Origin: Rhodoferax sp.
GTDB taxonomy: Bacteria > Pseudomonadota > Gammaproteobacteria > Burkholderiales > Burkholderiaceae_C
DNA length: 17,699 nt
Direction: 5' to 3'
Assembly (NCBI GenBank): GCA_030833685.1
Contig: JAURGS010000026.1
Coordinates: 1 to 17,699, forward strand
Shown piece after piece: positions 1-7,612 of the stretch; within the stretch, counting starts at the first letter, position 1; every line of letters begins with the position of its first letter. Under the pieces are notes generated by a model, which did not search any database, was not told where the DNA came from, and worked only from the letters and a program-made list of their open reading frames with translations. A program made the translations under genes and the position numbers.

Positions 1-657
1 CAGCATCTCTGGCAACTGAGCCATGCTGCGAAAAACCCGCGACGCGCCAACTTGCAACAGCGCAGCATCGCCAGACGAATCAGGGCTCAAAGCCCATACC
101 GTGGCGCCTGCGCTGACACCTGCTCGCGTGCCGATGGTGGTGTCCTCAATCACCAAACAGGTCTCTGGTGCCGCGCTCAAGCCCTGGGCCGCGGCCAGGT
201 AAACATCGGGCGCCGGCTTTGAGCGCGGCATTTCGTGGCCGCTGTAAATTCGCCCTTCAAAAAATGGCATCAGCCCTGTTTTTTTCAACTGCATGCTGAC
301 TTTGATGCGGTCAGCACCCGATGCACACGCGATACGCCCCCGGCTTTGGCGAAACGCCGCCTGCACAGCCACCATGGCGCCGTCCATGATTTGCAGCGAA
401 GCCTCCAGCGCCTGGTTGCGACGCTGATAAAAAGATTGAAGCCAGTCTTCGAAAAAGTCGCACCCGGTGTTGGCTTCGATCTCAGCGCGCTCCTCGCGCA
501 CGGTCTTGCCAACGAAAAAATGCATGCACTGCTCCAGGTTCATGGTCCAGCCGATTTCCTCGAGCATGTCACGCAAAACGGTGTTGGTGATTCGCTCACT
601 GTCGACCAGCACCCCATCGCAGTCGAACAACACCGCCTGAAAAGGGATAGGCAACAT
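1..657 (-). CDS. HAD-superfamily hydrolase, subfamily IA (beta-phosphoglucomutase/phosphoglycolate phosphatase-like), 3' end cut by window edge
   Basis: A soluble phosphohydrolase or phosphomutase of the haloacid dehalogenase fold, using an aspartyl-phosphate intermediate and Mg2+. All four HAD motifs are visible in the 219 residues present: motif I FDCDGVLVDSE (nucleophile Asp12, acid/base Asp14), motif II CASG (Ser113), motif III Lys147 in RSKPAPDVY, and motif IV VIEDT (Asp172). The insert between motifs I and II (about residues 22-100) is the helical C1 cap typical of the beta-phosphoglucomutase group. Family members are about 220-230 residues long, so only a few C-terminal residues are missing. 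The ATG at 657 is preceded by AAGAGA and lies 19 bases after the rhodanese stop, so it is probably the last gene seen of the acyl-CoA operon. The substrate cannot be read from the sequence; phosphoglycolate or a sugar phosphate are the usual possibilities. Confidence 0.88.
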   Translation of the reverse strand, partial: MLPIPFQAVLFDCDGVLVDSERITNTVLRDMLEEIGWTMNLEQCMHFFVGKTVREERAEIEANTGCDFFEDWLQSFYQRRNQALEASLQIMDGAMVAVQAAFRQSRGRIACASGADRIKVSMQLKKTGLMPFFEGRIYSGHEMPRSKPAPDVYLAAAQGLSAAPETCLVIEDTTIGTRAGVSAGATVWALSPDSSGDAALLQVGASRVFRSMAQLPEML

Positions 658-676
658 GGCTGTCTCTTGCAGCACC

Positions 677-1102
677 TCAGCGTCGGCCATGGGACTGTGT
701 TTTGTGATCAGCATACGACTGCACCGGCCCACCGGCCTTGGACCAGGCGGAAAAACCACCGTCGATGTGCGCGACGTTGTGCATGCCCATATCCTGCAAG
801 GTCTTGGCCGCCAGCGCGCTGCGCCATCCCGCTGCACAAAACAAAACATACTCCTTGGCGTCGTCCCCGAACACAGGCTTGAAATAGGGTGACTGTGGGT
901 CAACCCAGAATTCCAACATGCCGCGCGGCGCATTCACGCAACCTGGTACGGTGCCCTCACGCTCAAGCTCTCTGACATCCCGAATATCCACCAGCTGAAT
1001 TTCGCCAGCGTCCAGACGCGCCATCACATCGCCAGCGGTATAGGTGCGAACCTGCGCCATCGCCTCATCGACCAGTTCCCGAAATCCTTTGCTGATTGCC
1101 AT
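677..1102 (-). CDS. Single-domain rhodanese-like protein
   Basis: A 141-residue, one-domain rhodanese, a fold that carries sulfane sulfur as a cysteine persulfide. The active-site loop is CAAGWRS with Cys89 as the persulfide-forming residue, so the domain looks catalytically competent. The usual landmarks are present: LVDIRDVREL near residues 37-46 (CH2A-like), PGCVNAPRG near 53-61 and HIDGGFSAW near 112-120. No signal peptide or membrane segment is seen, so it is probably cytoplasmic. The ATG at 1102 has a strong Shine-Dalgarno AGGAG at 1111-1115, 8 bases upstream. It sits 22 bases after the acyl-CoA dehydrogenase stop and 19 bases before the HAD gene, so it is co-transcribed. The physiological sulfur donor and acceptor are unknown. 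Confidence 0.9.
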   Translation of the reverse strand: MAISKGFRELVDEAMAQVRTYTAGDVMARLDAGEIQLVDIRDVRELEREGTVPGCVNAPRGMLEFWVDPQSPYFKPVFGDDAKEYVLFCAAGWRSALAAKTLQDMGMHNVAHIDGGFSAWSKAGGPVQSYADHKTQSHGRR

Positions 1103-1124
1103 TGGGTGTTCTCCTGCTGTGGGC

Positions 1125-2258
1125 TCAAGACGCCAGCGATCGCTGGATCAACATTTTTTGCACGTCACTGGTGCCTTCGTAAATTTGGCACACACGCACA
1201 TCACGGTAAATCCGCTCCACGGGAAAGTCCTGCAAATAGCCGTAACCGCCCAGCGTCTGCAGGGCAGCCGAACACACCCGCTCGGCCATCTCGCTGGCGA
1301 ACAATTTAGCCATGGCAGCCTCTTTCAGACACGCGCGTCCAGCATCGCGCAAGCTCGCTGCATGCCAGGTCAGCTGCCGTGCAGCTTCCAGCTCTGTGGC
1401 GCAATCCGCCAGGCGGAAACCAACCGCTTGATGGTTGAAGATCGCCGTGCCAAAGCTCTGGCGGTCTTTCGCATAAGCTAGCGCCACCTCCAGGGCACTG
1501 CGCGCCATACCAATGCTTTGCGCGGCAATGCCAATACGCCCTCCTTCTAGCGCGCCCAGCGCAATCCCATAGCCTTCGCCCTCGCGGCCAATCAGGTTGT
1601 CAATGGGCACGCGACATTGATCCAGTTGAATCTGTGCAGTGTCACTCGAATGCTGACCCAGTTTGTCCTCAAGACGTGCCACCACATAGCCCGGGCTGTT
1701 CGTCGGCACCAGGAAGGCACTCATGCCCCTCTTGCCCGCTGACTTGTCGGTGACCGCAATCACGATCGCCACATCCCCGTGCTTGCCGCTGGTGATGAAT
1801 TGCTTGACGCCATTGAGCACGTAGCTGTCACCTTGGCGTACAGCTGTTGTCGCCAACGCCGAGGCGTCCGAGCCCACCTGCGGCTCGGTCAGACAAAACG
1901 CGCCCAGCATATTGCCCTGCGCCAAAGGTTCGAGCCAATTCTTTTTCTGCTGTGGGCTGCCATAGCGCAGCAAAATCGCATTCACCGGGCAATTGGTCAC
2001 GCTAATGATGGTGCTCGTTCCTCCGTCGCCAGCGGCGATCTCCTCCAGCACAAGCGCCAGGCTCATGTAATCCAGCCCAGCGCCCCCGAAGTCCTGGGGT
2101 ACGCAAATGCCGTACGCCCCCAGTTCCGCCAGCCCGCGCAACGCAGACTTGGGGAATATGTGCTCTTTGTCCCATTGGGCGGCATGCGGCCACAGTTCAG
2201 CCTGTGCGAAGGCACGCACCGCATCACGGATCATTTCTTGCTCAGCACTTAACAACAT
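1125..2258 (-). CDS. Acyl-CoA dehydrogenase (short/medium-chain type)
   Basis: An FAD-dependent enzyme that oxidises an acyl-CoA to the trans-2-enoyl-CoA and passes electrons to electron-transfer flavoprotein. The 377 residues match the family length. Visible landmarks are the flavin- and substrate-binding segment CLTEPQVGSDASA (about 122-134), the FITSGKHGD segment (154-162), and the C-terminal IYEGTSDVQK, whose Glu361 is the classical catalytic base of short- and medium-chain enzymes. The helix-G position where isovaleryl-CoA dehydrogenase carries its glutamate is glycine here (ALEGGRIG), which separates this protein from the second dehydrogenase at 4904-6085. The ATG at 2258 has AGGAAA 5 bases upstream. 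It lies 24 bases after the short-chain dehydrogenase. Chain-length or branched-chain preference cannot be settled from sequence alone. Confidence 0.95.
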   Translation of the reverse strand: MLLSAEQEMIRDAVRAFAQAELWPHAAQWDKEHIFPKSALRGLAELGAYGICVPQDFGGAGLDYMSLALVLEEIAAGDGGTSTIISVTNCPVNAILLRYGSPQQKKNWLEPLAQGNMLGAFCLTEPQVGSDASALATTAVRQGDSYVLNGVKQFITSGKHGDVAIVIAVTDKSAGKRGMSAFLVPTNSPGYVVARLEDKLGQHSSDTAQIQLDQCRVPIDNLIGREGEGYGIALGALEGGRIGIAAQSIGMARSALEVALAYAKDRQSFGTAIFNHQAVGFRLADCATELEAARQLTWHAASLRDAGRACLKEAAMAKLFASEMAERVCSAALQTLGGYGYLQDFPVERIYRDVRVCQIYEGTSDVQKMLIQRSLAS

Positions 2259-2282
2259 AGGGGTTTCCTGATTTGCGCCGCT

Positions 2283-2960
2283 TTACCAAGACAGGGACGC
2301 ACCGTCGTGGTTAAAGAAAGCGCCGCGATCTTTCGAATCGGCACGGGCCCGAATGCGCTCCAAGCTCTGGCGAATGCTGCTGACACTGTCGGTTACCGTT
2401 AGCGTCGCAGCGGCCCCGCCCATGTCGGTCTGGACCCAGCCAGGATGCATCGCCAGGACTGTCACGCGCGTCTGTTCTGCTTGCAGACAGCGAACCACCA
2501 TATTCAAGGCGGCCTTACTCACGCGGTACAACCATGCGTTGCCCCGACCAGTTTCCTGCAGGCTACCCATGACCGAACTTAGACACACCAAAGTGCCTCG
2601 CGCCGCCTCCACCATGGGAAGAATCTGGGGAAGCGCCTGCATCGCCCCCATCACGTTGGTATGCATCACATGATCGAAAGCCTCTTGTGTAGGCGGCTGT
2701 GGTGCACTGGCACGGTCCATGACGCCCGCGCAGTAAATCGCAAGATCAAGCTTTTCGCCGTCGAGCTGCCAGGCTAAACCGCTGCAGCTACTGGCCTGGG
2801 CCAAATCCACTTGAAGAACCTCACATCCCAAACTGGTGAGGCGTTTTTTTGCATCGTCGTCGCGCACGGTCGCAATCACGCGCCACTGCGCCTGGCGGTA
2901 CTGGCTTGCCAATTCATAGCCAATGCCGCGTGAGGCGCCCAGGATGAGTACTGTGGGCAC
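2283..2960 (-). CDS. Short-chain dehydrogenase/reductase (SDR)
   Basis: A classical SDR, an NAD(P)-dependent alcohol/ketone oxidoreductase with a Rossmann fold. It shows the nucleotide-binding GASRGIG near the N-terminus, the structural YCAG in place of NNAG, a catalytic Ser in LSSVMGS (about residue 128-129), and the YxxxK pair Tyr145/Lys149 in WLYRVSKAALN. At 225 residues it is slightly short but complete. The longest frame starts at a TTG at 2963, but the GTG directly after it (2960) is better placed: GAGG at 2968-2971 overlaps the stop codon of the preceding thiolase gene and lies 7 bases from the GTG. That overlap suggests translational coupling to the thiolase. The substrate is not evident; operon context suggests an acyl-CoA-derived or related hydroxy/keto compound, which is inference. 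Confidence 0.9.
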   Translation of the reverse strand: MPTVLILGASRGIGYELASQYRQAQWRVIATVRDDDAKKRLTSLGCEVLQVDLAQASSCSGLAWQLDGEKLDLAIYCAGVMDRASAPQPPTQEAFDHVMHTNVMGAMQALPQILPMVEAARGTLVCLSSVMGSLQETGRGNAWLYRVSKAALNMVVRCLQAEQTRVTVLAMHPGWVQTDMGGAAATLTVTDSVSSIRQSLERIRARADSKDRGAFFNHDGASLSW

Positions 2961-2969
2961 CAATAGACC

Positions 2970-4151
2970 TCAGAGCATCTCAAGCGCCACAGCGGTGGCC
3001 TCGCCACCACCAATGCACAAGGTGGCGACCCCTTTTTTCAATCCTCGCGCCTTGAGCGCATGAAGCAAAGTGACCATGATGCGCGCGCCGGATGCGCCGA
3101 TGGGGTGCCCAAGCGCGCATGCGCCACCGTGCACATTCACGATGTCGTGGTTCAAGCCCAGGTCCTGCATCAGGGCCATAGGCACCACCGCAAACGCCTC
3201 ATTCACTTCCCACAAATCCACATCTGAGACCTGCCAAGCCGCTTTGGCCAGTGCTCTACGCACTGAACCTACAGGCGCGGTGGCGAACCATTGCGGCTCC
3301 TGCGCATGCACAGCGTGTGCGACCACGCGCGCAATTGGCTTGCACCCCATTTGCTTAGCGGTGGACTGGCGCATCAACACCAGCGCAGCTGCGCCATCGT
3401 TGATGCTGGAGCTGCTGGCGGCAGTCACCGTACCGTCTTTCTTGAATGCCGGCTTGAGCGAACTGATTTTGTCTAGTCGAATCCGGCCGGGTCCCTCGTC
3501 CGTCTCAACTACGCGCTGCCCCGCGCGCGAAGACACCGTCACCGGCGTGATTTCGGATGCGAAAGCACCAGATGCTGTGGCCTCCTGGGCGCGCTTGACA
3601 CTGGTGGTAGCGAAAGCGTCCTGCTGCTCACGGGTAAAACCATATTTAGCGGCACAGTCTTCGCCAAAAGTCCCCATCGAGCGACCCGGCTCGTAGGCAT
3701 CTTCCAGGCCGTCGAGCATCATGTGATCGAACACACGGTCATGGCCAATGCGGTAGCCACCCCGGGCTTTTGGCAACAGGTACGGGGCATTGGTCATGCT
3801 CTCCATACCACCTGCGACCACCACGTTGGCGCTGCCGGCAACCAACATGTCGTGCCCCAGCATGGCAGCGCGCATACCCGAGCCGCACATCTTGGACAAG
3901 GTCACCGCACCCGCGCTGATCGGCAAGCCAGCTTTAAACGCAGCCTGGCGGGCAGGCGCCTGCCCTTGCCCGGCCATCAGGCAATTACCCATCAACACCT
4001 CGTCCACTGCAGAGCCTGCCACGCCTGCACGCTCTAGCGCCGCACGAATAGCAGCGCCCCCTAAATCATGGGCGGCAAGGCTTGAAAAATCGCCCTGAAA
4101 GCTACCCATGGGGGTGCGTGCTGCGCCCACGATGACAACTGGATCAGACAT
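2970..4151 (-). CDS. Acetyl-CoA C-acetyltransferase (thiolase)
   Basis: A thiolase that condenses two acetyl-CoA or, in the degradative direction, cleaves acetoacetyl-CoA with CoA. The three catalytic residues are all visible: the acyl-carrying Cys89 in LSKMCGSGMRAA, His349 in CALGHPIGASGARIM, and the second cysteine Cys379 in TLCIGGGEA. The 393 residues are the standard length of the short-loop biosynthetic/acetoacetyl type, and EVNEAFAVV (about 315-323) is present. The ATG at 4151 has AGGAG at 4161-4165. It lies 31 bases after the carbonic anhydrase gene, and the stop overlaps the ribosome binding site of the SDR. Next to isovaleryl-CoA dehydrogenase, the likely job is the last step after leucine breakdown, splitting acetoacetyl-CoA. 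A role in polyhydroxybutyrate synthesis or a longer-chain ketothiolase activity cannot be excluded. Confidence 0.95.
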   Translation of the reverse strand: MSDPVVIVGAARTPMGSFQGDFSSLAAHDLGGAAIRAALERAGVAGSAVDEVLMGNCLMAGQGQAPARQAAFKAGLPISAGAVTLSKMCGSGMRAAMLGHDMLVAGSANVVVAGGMESMTNAPYLLPKARGGYRIGHDRVFDHMMLDGLEDAYEPGRSMGTFGEDCAAKYGFTREQQDAFATTSVKRAQEATASGAFASEITPVTVSSRAGQRVVETDEGPGRIRLDKISSLKPAFKKDGTVTAASSSSINDGAAALVLMRQSTAKQMGCKPIARVVAHAVHAQEPQWFATAPVGSVRRALAKAAWQVSDVDLWEVNEAFAVVPMALMQDLGLNHDIVNVHGGACALGHPIGASGARIMVTLLHALKARGLKKGVATLCIGGGEATAVALEML

Positions 4152-4182
4152 TGGACATCACTCCTAACTGCCAAAAAGACCT

Positions 4183-4839
4183 TCAGGTACCGGCACGAGG
4201 GTAGCGTTTGAAAGCAGACCTGAACACATCGACCACCTCTTGCGGGCCGCGCATGCTGACACCCAAGTCTTGCACCAGCCCGTCACCGATGCCATAAATC
4301 CAGCCATGCACAGTGACTTTCTGCCCGCGGCTCCAGGCATCTTGCATGACGTTGGACATGGCCACATTACCAACTTGCTCGATGACATTCATCTCACAAA
4401 GGACGGACTCCAGCTGCTCTTGCGGCAGATGGTTCAGGCGCTGGCGATGGCGCAGGCGCACGTCCTGCACATGGCGCAACCAGTTGTCGGCCAAGCCCAC
4501 CCGCATGCCCCTGGCCGCAGCCAACACACCCCCGCAGCCATAGTGCCCCACCACCATGATGTGCTCGACCTTGAGTGCGTCCACAGCGTATTGGATAACG
4601 GATAGGGCATTGAGGTCCGAGTGCACCACCACATTCGCAACGTTCCTGTGCACAAAAACCTCACCAGGGTCTAGCCCGGTGATCTGATTGGCAGGCACTC
4701 TGCTGTCTGAGCATCCGATCCACAAGTACTTCGGGTGTTGCTGGCCCGCCAGGCGCTGGAAGTAACCCGGGTCCTCGTCGACCATGCGCCGGGCCCAAGC
4801 CCGGTTGTTGTCAAAAAGATGTTGTAAATCGCTGGCCAT
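4183..4839 (-). CDS. can: Beta-class carbonic anhydrase
   Basis: A zinc enzyme that interconverts CO2 and bicarbonate. The metal site is complete: Cys43, Asp45 and Arg47 in CSDSRVPANQI, and His99 and Cys102 in GHYGCGGV. The Cys2HisAsp set with the Asp-Arg dyad is the beta-class signature, and 218 residues is normal length. The frame can be extended two codons to a TTG at 4845, which has GAAG better spaced upstream. I chose the ATG at 4839 because homologues typically begin close to this point (MASDLQHLFDNN). The gene sits 64 bases after isovaleryl-CoA dehydrogenase and before the thiolase. In that setting it probably supplies bicarbonate to a biotin-dependent acyl-CoA carboxylase such as methylcrotonyl-CoA carboxylase; this role is inferred from context. 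Confidence 0.94.
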   Translation of the reverse strand: MASDLQHLFDNNRAWARRMVDEDPGYFQRLAGQQHPKYLWIGCSDSRVPANQITGLDPGEVFVHRNVANVVVHSDLNALSVIQYAVDALKVEHIMVVGHYGCGGVLAAARGMRVGLADNWLRHVQDVRLRHRQRLNHLPQEQLESVLCEMNVIEQVGNVAMSNVMQDAWSRGQKVTVHGWIYGIGDGLVQDLGVSMRGPQEVVDVFRSAFKRYPRAGT

Positions 4840-4903
4840 ATCCAAATTGTCACTTCAATAAGTCAAGGTTTCATGAGCCAGTACCTGCGCATACACGCGA
4901 AGG

Positions 4904-6085
4904 TCAGGCGGTTTGGGCAAAGAGCTCTCGGCCAATCAACATGCGCCGAATTTCAGATGTGCCAGCGCCAATCTCATAGAGCTTGGCATCCCGCCACAAG
5001 CGGCCCAGGGGGTATTCATTGATATAGCCGTTGCCACCAAAAATTTGAATACCCTCTCCCGCCATCCAGGTGGCTTTCTCAGCGCACCACAGTATCACCG
5101 AGGCACAGTCCTTGCGTACCTGGCGAACGTGTTCAGAGCCTAAGCTGTCGAGGTTTTTTCCCACGGTGTAACAAAAAGCGCGCGCGGCCTGGAGTACGGT
5201 GTACATATCCGCAACCTTGCCCTGAATCAGCTGGAACTCACCAATACTCTGGCCAAACTGCTTGCGCTCGTGGATGTAAGGCACCACGTTGTCCATCACC
5301 GCCTGCATGAGACCAATTGGGCCTGCTGCCAGCACGGCGCGCTCGTAGTCCAAACCGCTCATCAAGACTTTGGCGCCGTTATTCAATCCACCCAAAATAT
5401 TTTCGGCGGGCACCTCCACGTTTTGAAACACCAGCTCACCCGTGTGGCTGCCACGCATGCCCAATTTGTCAAGCTTTTGCGCCACCGAAAAACCCTTCAT
5501 GGATTTTTCAATCAAAAACGCGGTTACACCACGCGCGCCAAGCTCCGGCTCTGTCTTCGCATACACCACCAGGGTATCGGCGTCCGGGCCGTTGGTGATC
5601 CACATCTTGCTGCCGTTGAGCAAATAAAAGCTGCCCTTGTCCTCGGCCTTGAGCTTCATGCTGATGACATCACTGCCGGCGCCCGGTTCACTCATGGCCA
5701 GCGCGCCCACATGCTCACCACTGATGAGCTTGGGCAGGTATTTGGCGCGCTGGGCATCTGTGCCGTTGCGCTTGATCTGGTTCACACACAAATTACTGTG
5801 TGCGCCGTAGCTCAGCCCAACTGAAGCACTGGCCCGACTGATTTCTTCCATGGCCACCATGTGCGCAACATAGCCCATATTGGCGCCGCCATAGCGTTCT
5901 TCGACTGTGATGCCCAACACACCCAGCTCACCCATCTTGCGCCACAAGTGCATGGGGAACTGGTCGCTGCGGTCTATCTCAGCGGCCAGGGGCGCAATCT
6001 CGCGTTCGGCGAAGTCGCGCACGGCATCACGCAACGCGTCAATATCAGAGCCCAATTGAAAGTTAAGTCCGGGCAAAGCCACCAT
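4904..6085 (-). CDS. liuA: Isovaleryl-CoA dehydrogenase
   Basis: An FAD enzyme that oxidises isovaleryl-CoA to 3-methylcrotonyl-CoA in leucine catabolism, passing electrons to electron-transfer flavoprotein. The family-specific feature is the catalytic glutamate in helix G, here Glu248 in GLDYERAVLA. The C-terminal site used by most acyl-CoA dehydrogenases reads LYEIGAGTSEIRR, with glycine at the catalytic position, exactly as in isovaleryl-CoA dehydrogenases. Flavin-contact segments AMSEPGAGSDV and MWITNGPDADT are also present. The protein is 393 residues. A longer frame begins at an ATG at 6100, but that ATG overlaps a perfect Shine-Dalgarno AGGAGAG at 6091-6097, which is 5 bases from the ATG at 6085, so 6085 is the start. 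The gene is also called ivd. It appears to head the catabolic operon, 68 bases after the thioesterase stop. Confidence 0.96.
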   Translation of the reverse strand: MVALPGLNFQLGSDIDALRDAVRDFAEREIAPLAAEIDRSDQFPMHLWRKMGELGVLGITVEERYGGANMGYVAHMVAMEEISRASASVGLSYGAHSNLCVNQIKRNGTDAQRAKYLPKLISGEHVGALAMSEPGAGSDVISMKLKAEDKGSFYLLNGSKMWITNGPDADTLVVYAKTEPELGARGVTAFLIEKSMKGFSVAQKLDKLGMRGSHTGELVFQNVEVPAENILGGLNNGAKVLMSGLDYERAVLAAGPIGLMQAVMDNVVPYIHERKQFGQSIGEFQLIQGKVADMYTVLQAARAFCYTVGKNLDSLGSEHVRQVRKDCASVILWCAEKATWMAGEGIQIFGGNGYINEYPLGRLWRDAKLYEIGAGTSEIRRMLIGRELFAQTA

Positions 6086-6090
6086 GGCTA

Positions 6091-6097
6091 CTCTCCT
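6091..6097 (-). promoter_or_regulatory. Shine-Dalgarno site that fixes the isovaleryl-CoA dehydrogenase start
   Basis: AGGAGAG on the minus strand lies 5 bases upstream of the ATG at 6085. It overlaps the coding part of a longer possible frame from an ATG at 6100, which itself has no comparable site, so it argues for the shorter protein. Confidence 0.8.
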
Positions 6098-6153
6098 CAT
6101 CCAAAAATTCGTACACAGCCATCAAGACCACGCGCGATCACACGCGGCGGCAA

Positions 6154-6585
6154 TCACGATTTGATGGGCACTGGCACGATGGTTTGCTGCAGCACCGCAC
6201 ACAGCGTACTCGCGCCAGCTGAATCGACATGCCATACCTCAGCCGATGTCACCATCACACGTTTGCCCGCCTTGAGAACGCGGCCCTTTGCCCTCAATAC
6301 GCCGCCTGTGCATGCCGCCAAAAAATTGATTTTGTACTCAACAGTGGTGACCTCCATGCCAGCAGGCGCGAGTGTCAGGGCCGCGTAACCGCCCGCAATA
6401 TCTGCCAAGGCGCCCAAGGCACCGCCATGGAATGTCCCCTGTTGCTGACTGACTTTGTCAGAAAAGGCGAGCCAGATTTCACAGCTACCAGCGTCCACGT
6501 GTTGGAGCTGCGCGCCCCAAAAACGCATCAGTCCCTGCCTGGCAAAGCTGTTGTTCACACGATCAAAAAGTTCGGTTTTATTCAT
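6154..6585 (-). CDS. PaaI-family hotdog-fold thioesterase
   Basis: A 143-residue single hotdog domain, probably hydrolysing an acyl-CoA or aryl-CoA thioester. The signature is the helix segment GTFHGGALGALADIAGGYAA (about 50-69), with the HGG motif typical of the PaaI/YbgC-like group, followed by the VEYKINFLAA strand. Such proteins act as dimers or tetramers in the cytoplasm. The frame can be extended upstream to a TTG at 6636, but that region reads as poor coding sequence and lacks a ribosome binding site; the ATG at 6585 matches the usual start of the family (MNKTELFDRVNNSF). No strong Shine-Dalgarno is seen for it either. It lies between the YgjP-like gene and isovaleryl-CoA dehydrogenase, so it could clear acyl-CoA intermediates of the downstream operon; that link is inference. 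Confidence 0.88.
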   Translation of the reverse strand: MNKTELFDRVNNSFARQGLMRFWGAQLQHVDAGSCEIWLAFSDKVSQQQGTFHGGALGALADIAGGYAALTLAPAGMEVTTVEYKINFLAACTGGVLRAKGRVLKAGKRVMVTSAEVWHVDSAGASTLCAVLQQTIVPVPIKS

Positions 6586-6640
6586 GACAGGCTTTTGGCC
6601 ATGCCCGAGCAGGCGAGACCAACAACAAAGTGCCAATTCA

Positions 6641-7612
6641 TTATGGCGCAGGCCCCAAGAAAAGCCCTTCTGAAGATGGCAGCTTGGACAATGCCCAGCA
6701 CCGAAGCCTTTGCCGGCGAACTCGGTGGTCGGGCAAAACAGATTCCACCAAGGCCCAAAACTTCGGTCCGTGGTTCATTTCCCTTAAGTGTGCAAGTTCG
6801 TGCACGACCACGTAGTCCACCAGCTCGGGCGCCAGTTGCACCAGACGCCAGTTCAGCCGAATAAGCCCGCAAGCGTTCGCGCTGCCCCAGCGGGTTCTGG
6901 CGTTGCTTAGCGCAAGCTTGGTCCAAGCAACATCCATTTGCTCGGCAAAGTGATCCAGTCGCTGTACAAAGTGTGAATGCGCTTGCCGTCTTAGCCAATC
7001 AATGATTTGGGTCCGCTTTTTCGCGAGGTCTTCGGTTTGCCCCAACGCCAGAACCGGCGTCGTACAGCCCTGCGCTACATGCAAGCGGTGCTGATCCGCG
7101 GACAAACCCGCCTCACCAATCACCTGCACGCATTGACCCAGGAAGAACACACTGTCCATAGCGTCCAAGCAGGTCGCGCCAGTGGACACGGTACGGTTGC
7201 GAAGGGATTGCTCCTTGAGCTTTCGCAGAATCCAGCGCGACTTGGACTGCAGCAGTTCCTCAAGCCTTACCCGGCTTATGCCAGCAGGTGCCCTGACCTG
7301 CAGACCGCGGTAATCGATTCGTAAACCGATACTGCGCCTAGGTGTACGTACCAGCTCGCAGTCCAGGCGAACACCTTGCAGGTCAATCGGAAAGCTTTGG
7401 CCAACAGCGCTTGCGCGCTTAGGCCTGCTGCCTGCGACCGGCCCACCCAAAACCGCCCGGGTACCGTGCAGCGCAGTCTCAGTCGCGAGGCCAGGCGAGT
7501 GCTTTAACGCCACTCGGTGCTTGCCGCGCAAAAAGGGTTCCCCAGATGCCGGCTTCACCCCGGCCCAAACGCCCACAAGCCAGGGCCAAAAGCCCCAATC
7601 AGCTGTGCTCAA
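6641..7612 (-). CDS. YgjP/SprT-like zinc metallopeptidase (DUF45/M48-like)
   Basis: A zinc-dependent hydrolase of the YgjP family. The metal site is HELAHLREMNHGPKFW: His271 and His275 with Glu272 form HExxH, and His281 is the likely third ligand. Upstream, RWGSANACGLIRLNWRL (about 241-257) is the conserved strand before the zinc helix. The recognisable domain begins near residue 78, with VRTPRRSIGLRI and the RWILRKLKE helix. The first 75 residues are Pro/Gly/Arg-rich and unlike the domain. The start at 7612 is a TTG with GAGG 9 bases upstream, overlapping plsC by 14 bases. No ATG occurs in frame until about residue 152, inside the domain, so a non-ATG start is required, and a GTG further in (for example at 7576) is possible. 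The physiological substrate is unknown; E. coli YgjP has, as I recall, been linked to nucleotide hydrolysis. Confidence 0.85.
   Translation of the reverse strand: MSTADWGFWPWLVGVWAGVKPASGEPFLRGKHRVALKHSPGLATETALHGTRAVLGGPVAGSRPKRASAVGQSFPIDLQGVRLDCELVRTPRRSIGLRIDYRGLQVRAPAGISRVRLEELLQSKSRWILRKLKEQSLRNRTVSTGATCLDAMDSVFFLGQCVQVIGEAGLSADQHRLHVAQGCTTPVLALGQTEDLAKKRTQIIDWLRRQAHSHFVQRLDHFAEQMDVAWTKLALSNARTRWGSANACGLIRLNWRLVQLAPELVDYVVVHELAHLREMNHGPKFWALVESVLPDHRVRRQRLRCWALSKLPSSEGLFLGPAP

Noticed and set aside
4171..4200. Run of T on the minus strand after a small palindrome near the end of the carbonic anhydrase gene, resembling a terminator
   Set aside because: The stem is only 4 base pairs with a 2-base loop and lies at the end of the coding sequence; the thiolase follows directly with a good ribosome binding site.
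4837..4870. TTGACT with GGATAT 17 bases away, resembling a promoter just before the carbonic anhydrase gene
   Set aside because: The -10 would overlap the start codon, leaving no leader, and the gene is well placed for read-through from isovaleryl-CoA dehydrogenase.
6582..6998. A 138-residue open frame on the minus strand overlapping the YgjP-like and thioesterase genes
   Set aside because: It is out of frame with the HExxH metallopeptidase, whose sequence is clearly conserved, and its own translation is low-complexity.
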